Notes under the pieces: model-generated | Told to the model about the DNA's origin: nothing | Seen by the model: the letters and a program-made list of their open reading frames with translations, nothing else | Databases searched by the model: none | In this document: positions 5,486 through 7,170 of the stretch, piece by piece | How positions within the stretch are numbered: the stretch's first letter is position 1 | Layout: every line of letters starts with the position of its first letter | Translations under genes and position numbers: made by a program | DNA from: Geobacillus icigianus | Lineage (GTDB): Bacteria; Bacillota; Bacilli; Bacillales; Anoxybacillaceae | Length of the DNA stretch: 7,170 nucleotides | Direction of reading: 5' to 3' | NCBI RefSeq assembly: GCF_000750005.1 | Contig: NZ_JPYA01000161.1 | Location: 1-7,170, forward strand

Positions 5486-5764
5486 GGCTGGTGAAAAACG
5501 GTTGTTTCTTTTGAGCAATGGGGAATCGTTTGAAAGGTGATCGTGATGCGACGAGGCTTTTCTATTTGAAAAACGGGTTTGATAAACGGCTTGTCCGCTT
5601 AAATCACCGGTCTCCTAGAGATCACCGTCCTTCTAAGAGGCCGGTGATTTAAGGAGAAATACTGCTCTCCGACAGTGTTCCCAAACCAAAAAACGTTGCA
5701 ACGTCATCATTTCATTCCTCGTGACTTCTCCCCAATCGAGCCAATTGGTTGTTTTTCACCAGTC
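5486..5764. mobile_element. MITE-like foldback element without genes
   Basis: CTGGTGAAAAAC at 5488-5499 recurs exactly inverted as GTTTTTCACCAG at 5751-5762, and the similarity goes on less exactly inward (GCAATGGGGA on the left, CGATTGGGGA on the reversed right). The middle forms a long stem: CTTAAATCACCGG (5598-5610) with CCGGTGATTTAAG (5641-5653), continued past a T-G pair by further matched bases. No open frame of note lies inside. Length of about 279 bp, end repeats and foldback structure fit a miniature inverted-repeat element, moved by a transposase encoded elsewhere. It sits between the divergent cold-shock and 5840 genes. No target duplication is clear, and I cannot name a parent element. 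Confidence 0.65.
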
Positions 5765-5778
5765 ATCTAAGGAAAAAG

Positions 5779-5807
5779 TCATGAACGGGGAAAAAAAGCC
5801 ATACATT
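5779..5807 (+). promoter_or_regulatory. Sigma-E-like promoter for the gene at 5840
   Basis: TCATGAA (5779-5785), 14 bases, then CATACATT (5800-5807), which fits the sigma-E -10 pattern CATACA-T well; the -35 is a fair match. It lies 33 bp before the start codon, just beyond the MITE-like element. If correct, the gene is made in the mother cell during sporulation. Confidence 0.45.
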
Positions 5808-5839
5808 GGAATAGGAACGGCGAAAAGGGGGAGAAGCGG

Positions 5840-6091
5840 ATGTACCGCGGGAAAATCGCGGGTCAAGAAGTGATCGTCCGACTGGGCAGTCGGGTCAGCC
5901 GCCGCTATTTCAGCGACAACAAAATTTACCACATGGTTCTTTCGTATGGAGAATCAGCGTTTCGCAAAGGGCAAGACACATTTTGTATCTATCACGACCG
6001 CGTCGGCTTGATCGTTGCTGAAGTGGAGCAGCAAGAGGTTCCCGTGATCCGGATCGACTATATTATCGAAACCGAAAACGTGTACGAATAG
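5840..6091 (+). CDS. Small protein of unknown function, 83 residues
   Basis: ATG 5840 follows GGGGGAG with a 6-base gap. The product begins MYRGKIAGQEVIVRLGSRVS and ends RIDYIIETENVYE. It is mixed in charge with many short beta-like stretches (QEVIVRLG, HMVLSYG, TFCIYHDRVGLIVAEV, PVIRIDYII), suggesting a small beta-rich cytoplasmic fold; it has no signal peptide, membrane segment or metal motif that I can see. I do not recognise the family. A sigma-E-like promoter in front and the Spo0M-like gene behind hint at a sporulation role, which is inference only. A terminator at 6172-6213 separates it from the next gene. Confidence 0.8.
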   Translation: MYRGKIAGQEVIVRLGSRVSRRYFSDNKIYHMVLSYGESAFRKGQDTFCIYHDRVGLIVAEVEQQEVPVIRIDYIIETENVYE

Positions 6092-6095
6092 CTGA

Positions 6096-6124
6096 TTGAC
6101 AATTGAAAGCAAATACGGTAATTT
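6096..6124 (+). promoter_or_regulatory. Possible sigma-A promoter between the 5840 gene and Spo0M-like gene
   Basis: TTGACA (6096-6101), 17 bases, TAATTT (6119-6124). The -35 is perfect and the -10 fair (4 of 6). It points at the terminator 6172-6213, so it would yield either a short RNA of about 80 nt or, by read-through, the Spo0M-like mRNA. Confidence 0.5.
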
Positions 6125-6171
6125 TAAATGTAAGCGGTAACAAAAACGTGTTCGCCTGTTTTCGCCTTGGG

Positions 6172-6213
6172 ACAGACGTGGCCGCATCGGCGGGGGCGTC
6201 TGTTTATTTTTTC
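6172..6213 (+). terminator. Terminator upstream of the Spo0M-like gene
   Basis: ACAGACG (6172-6178) pairs with CGTCTGT (6197-6203), with an inner GCCG-CAT-CGGC stem, followed by a T-rich tract (TTATTTTTT). It lies 80 bp after the stop of the 5840 gene. Confidence 0.8.
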
Positions 6214-6287
6214 GTTTGGCTGAAACGGGCGGTGGTTTTTTTTCGTAATATTGAATGTGACAAGAGAGGCAAAATGAGGTGACAACG

Positions 6288-6689
6288 ATGCTGTTGCGCA
6301 AAATGATGTCAAAGGTCGGAGTCGGGTCGGCGCACGTCGACTTGGTCTTAGATAAATCGTTATGGCGACAGGGAGATAGGATTCAAGGAACCGTCCACAT
6401 TTACGGCGGAACGGTGGAACAAAGGATCGAGCGGCTCGATGTGGAGCTTGTGCAAAAAACAATCGAAAACGGCAAGGAGCTCGATGACATTGTCGCCGTC
6501 ATTCCAGCGGCCGGTGCGTTTTCGATCAAGCCGAACGAGAAAAAGGAGATTCCGTTTTCCTACACGATTCCGGAAACCTTGCCGCCATCGCGCCCTGGCC
6601 GGTCGTACCGGTTTATCACCCGCCTTCAGATCGAAGACGCGGTCGATACGCTCGACTTCGATTATGTGCAAATTTTGCCGAAGAAATAG
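6288..6689 (+). CDS. Short Spo0M-family (arrestin-like) sporulation protein
   Basis: The product begins MLLRKMMSKVGVGSAHVDLV and contains LWRQGDRIQGTVHIYGGTVEQ and EKKEIPFSYTIPETLPPS, which match the N-terminal beta-sandwich of Spo0M as I remember it (B. subtilis: MSFFKKMLSSIGIGSARVD). Spo0M is a cytoplasmic arrestin-fold protein that affects sporulation and cell shape control. At 133 residues this is about half the usual length of about 260, so only the first arrestin-type domain is present; it ends cleanly at FDYVQILPKK. A GTG at 6279 opens the same frame, but GAGGTGA (6276-6282) fits ATG 6288 with a 5-base gap and the alignment also favours it. A terminator precedes it and a separate promoter follows at once, so it is probably monocistronic. 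Confidence 0.85.
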   Translation: MLLRKMMSKVGVGSAHVDLVLDKSLWRQGDRIQGTVHIYGGTVEQRIERLDVELVQKTIENGKELDDIVAVIPAAGAFSIKPNEKKEIPFSYTIPETLPPSRPGRSYRFITRLQIEDAVDTLDFDYVQILPKK

Positions 6690-6690
6690 C

Positions 6691-6719
6691 TTGACAGCGT
6701 TTTCAAAAGATGATATGCT
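6691..6719 (+). promoter_or_regulatory. Strong sigma-A promoter of a small RNA
   Basis: TTGACA (6691-6696), 17 bases, TATGCT (6714-6719): a perfect -35 with ideal spacing and a 4-of-6 -10. It starts 2 bases after the Spo0M-like stop codon. The first transcribed base should be near 6726. Confidence 0.85.
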
Positions 6720-6725
6720 AAAAGC

Positions 6726-6803
6726 AAGTTAATAACGTTGTGGTGGAGAAGCGGAGACCCACACATGTTCCTCGTTGCTTAGCGGGGAAGTGTGTGGGTT
6801 TTT
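6726..6803 (+). ncRNA. Candidate small RNA (about 78 nt) with intrinsic terminator
   Basis: The strong promoter at 6691-6719 feeds an RNA with no open frame that runs straight into a terminator. The first ~30 nt (GTTAATAACG and on to GGAGAAGCGGAGA) are largely unpaired and purine-rich, a good place for target pairing; GGAGA could mimic or bind ribosome-site regions. UGUGG near 6739-6743 can also pair with CCACA in the 5' arm of the terminator stem, so a switch between two structures is possible. I do not recognise it as a known family (not RsaE/RoxS, 6S or a T-box by what I can see). It could also be the leader of a downstream gene, but none starts within 250 bp. Confidence 0.6.
6758..6803 (+). 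terminator. Long stem terminator of the small RNA
   Basis: Two 9-bp helices stack with one bulged G: CCCACACAT with GTGTGTGGG, then TTCCTCGTT with AGCGGGGAA (some G-U pairs), closed by GCTT. Five T follow (6799-6803), with six more at 6807-6812. Confidence 0.9.
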
Positions 6804-6812
6804 GACTTTTTT

Positions 6813-7079
6813 GATGGATCTTGGGGAAGTTAGCTTCCTCTAAAGGCTATCGATCCCAAAACTTCATTTGTGCGTGAAATTTAACCGTTAGGGGGTGAAT
6901 GTATTTAGCCCGTTATACTATTAAAAGGAGAAAAAATCCTATACAAGAAAAATGCTAGCGACAAAATGTGACATTCGTTTGTAACAATCTTTCTATAAGT
7001 ACATTCCATGGAAGAGATATCTTCCTAAGTTATTTAGTAAACTTCCAAGAGTCACTGCTTTCTCCACAGCTCCTACGGC
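6813..7079. other. Intergenic stretch without a recognised gene
   Basis: A small nested hairpin lies at its start (GGATC 6816-6820 with GATCC 6852-6856, enclosing GGAAG-TTAG-CTTCC). The rest is A+T-rich with stops in all frames. AAAAGGAG near 6923 looks like a ribosome site but is followed only by a 10-codon frame. Near the end CTCCT and AGGAG form a short inverted repeat around the possible start of the last gene. Confidence 0.5.
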
Positions 7080-7091
7080 ATGAGGAGGGAA

Positions 7092-7170
7092 ATGAGTTAT
7101 AGGTCAATTATTATATTTTTAATTTTCTTTATTTTTATAATTGAATGTTATTATCAACTAGCATATGAAG
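7092..7170 (+). CDS. Possible start of a membrane or secreted protein (partial)
   Basis: A frame opens with ATG 7092 and is still open at the window edge (26 codons). It begins MSYRSIIIFLIFFIF and continues through a hydrophobic run to ECYYQLAYE, like a signal anchor or single membrane segment. AGGAGGG stands directly before it, but only 3 bases separate GGAGG from the ATG, closer than ideal; ATG 7080 is in frame but has no ribosome site. A+T-rich DNA often gives hydrophobic frames by chance, so this is tentative. Confidence 0.35.
   Translation, partial: MSYRSIIIFLIFFIFIIECYYQLAYE

Noticed and set aside
6360..6671. Long minus-strand and alternative plus-strand frames across the Spo0M-like gene
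   Set aside because: Shadows in GC-rich coding DNA; the 6288-6689 frame matches a known family and has a proper start.

Overview
The window looks like chromosomal DNA of a thermophilic Bacillaceae, most likely Geobacillus. The best marker is the cold-shock protein at 5051-5251 (minus strand), whose 66 residues match, as I remember it, Bc-Csp of Bacillus caldolyticus. The GC-rich housekeeping genes, strong AGGAGG-type ribosome binding sites and a short Spo0M-family protein fit the same origin.

Layout. Positions 1-141 hold the 3' end of an unidentified gene. Positions 166-783 are a shrunken insertion sequence (probably IS982 family) with recognisable end repeats and a transposase broken by a frameshift and an internal deletion. 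A two-copy tandem repeat of 71-73 bp with hairpins follows (795-944), then an A+T-rich leader with operator-like inverted repeats.

Positions 1265-4603 form a degenerate polymorphic-toxin locus. A toxin with a WXG100-like N-terminus, a pretoxin TG-type linker and a C-terminal barnase-like RNase is followed by its barstar-like inhibitor and a terminator. The toxin is split by a 10-base deletion. Downstream lies an orphan cassette: a stub of the linker, a second toxin tip of a different family that is frameshifted, and its probable immunity gene, which is in frame with the toxin tip because no stop codon separates them. A third, 292-bp copy of the linker region ends the array and still has the 10 bases missing from the main gene. 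Shared blocks (49 bp identical; 282/292 bp nearly identical) mark where recombination could exchange toxin tips.

Positions 4653-7170 return to core genes: a small helical protein (probably DUF2564) and the cold-shock gene on the minus strand, each with clear signals; a 279-bp MITE-like foldback element; a small unknown gene behind a sigma-E-like promoter; a short Spo0M-like arrestin-fold protein; and a strong promoter feeding directly into a long hairpin terminator, which I read as a small RNA gene of about 75-80 nt. The last bases may start a membrane protein that runs off the window.

The most interesting part is the toxin array, followed by the two unassigned structured elements (the MITE and the small RNA).
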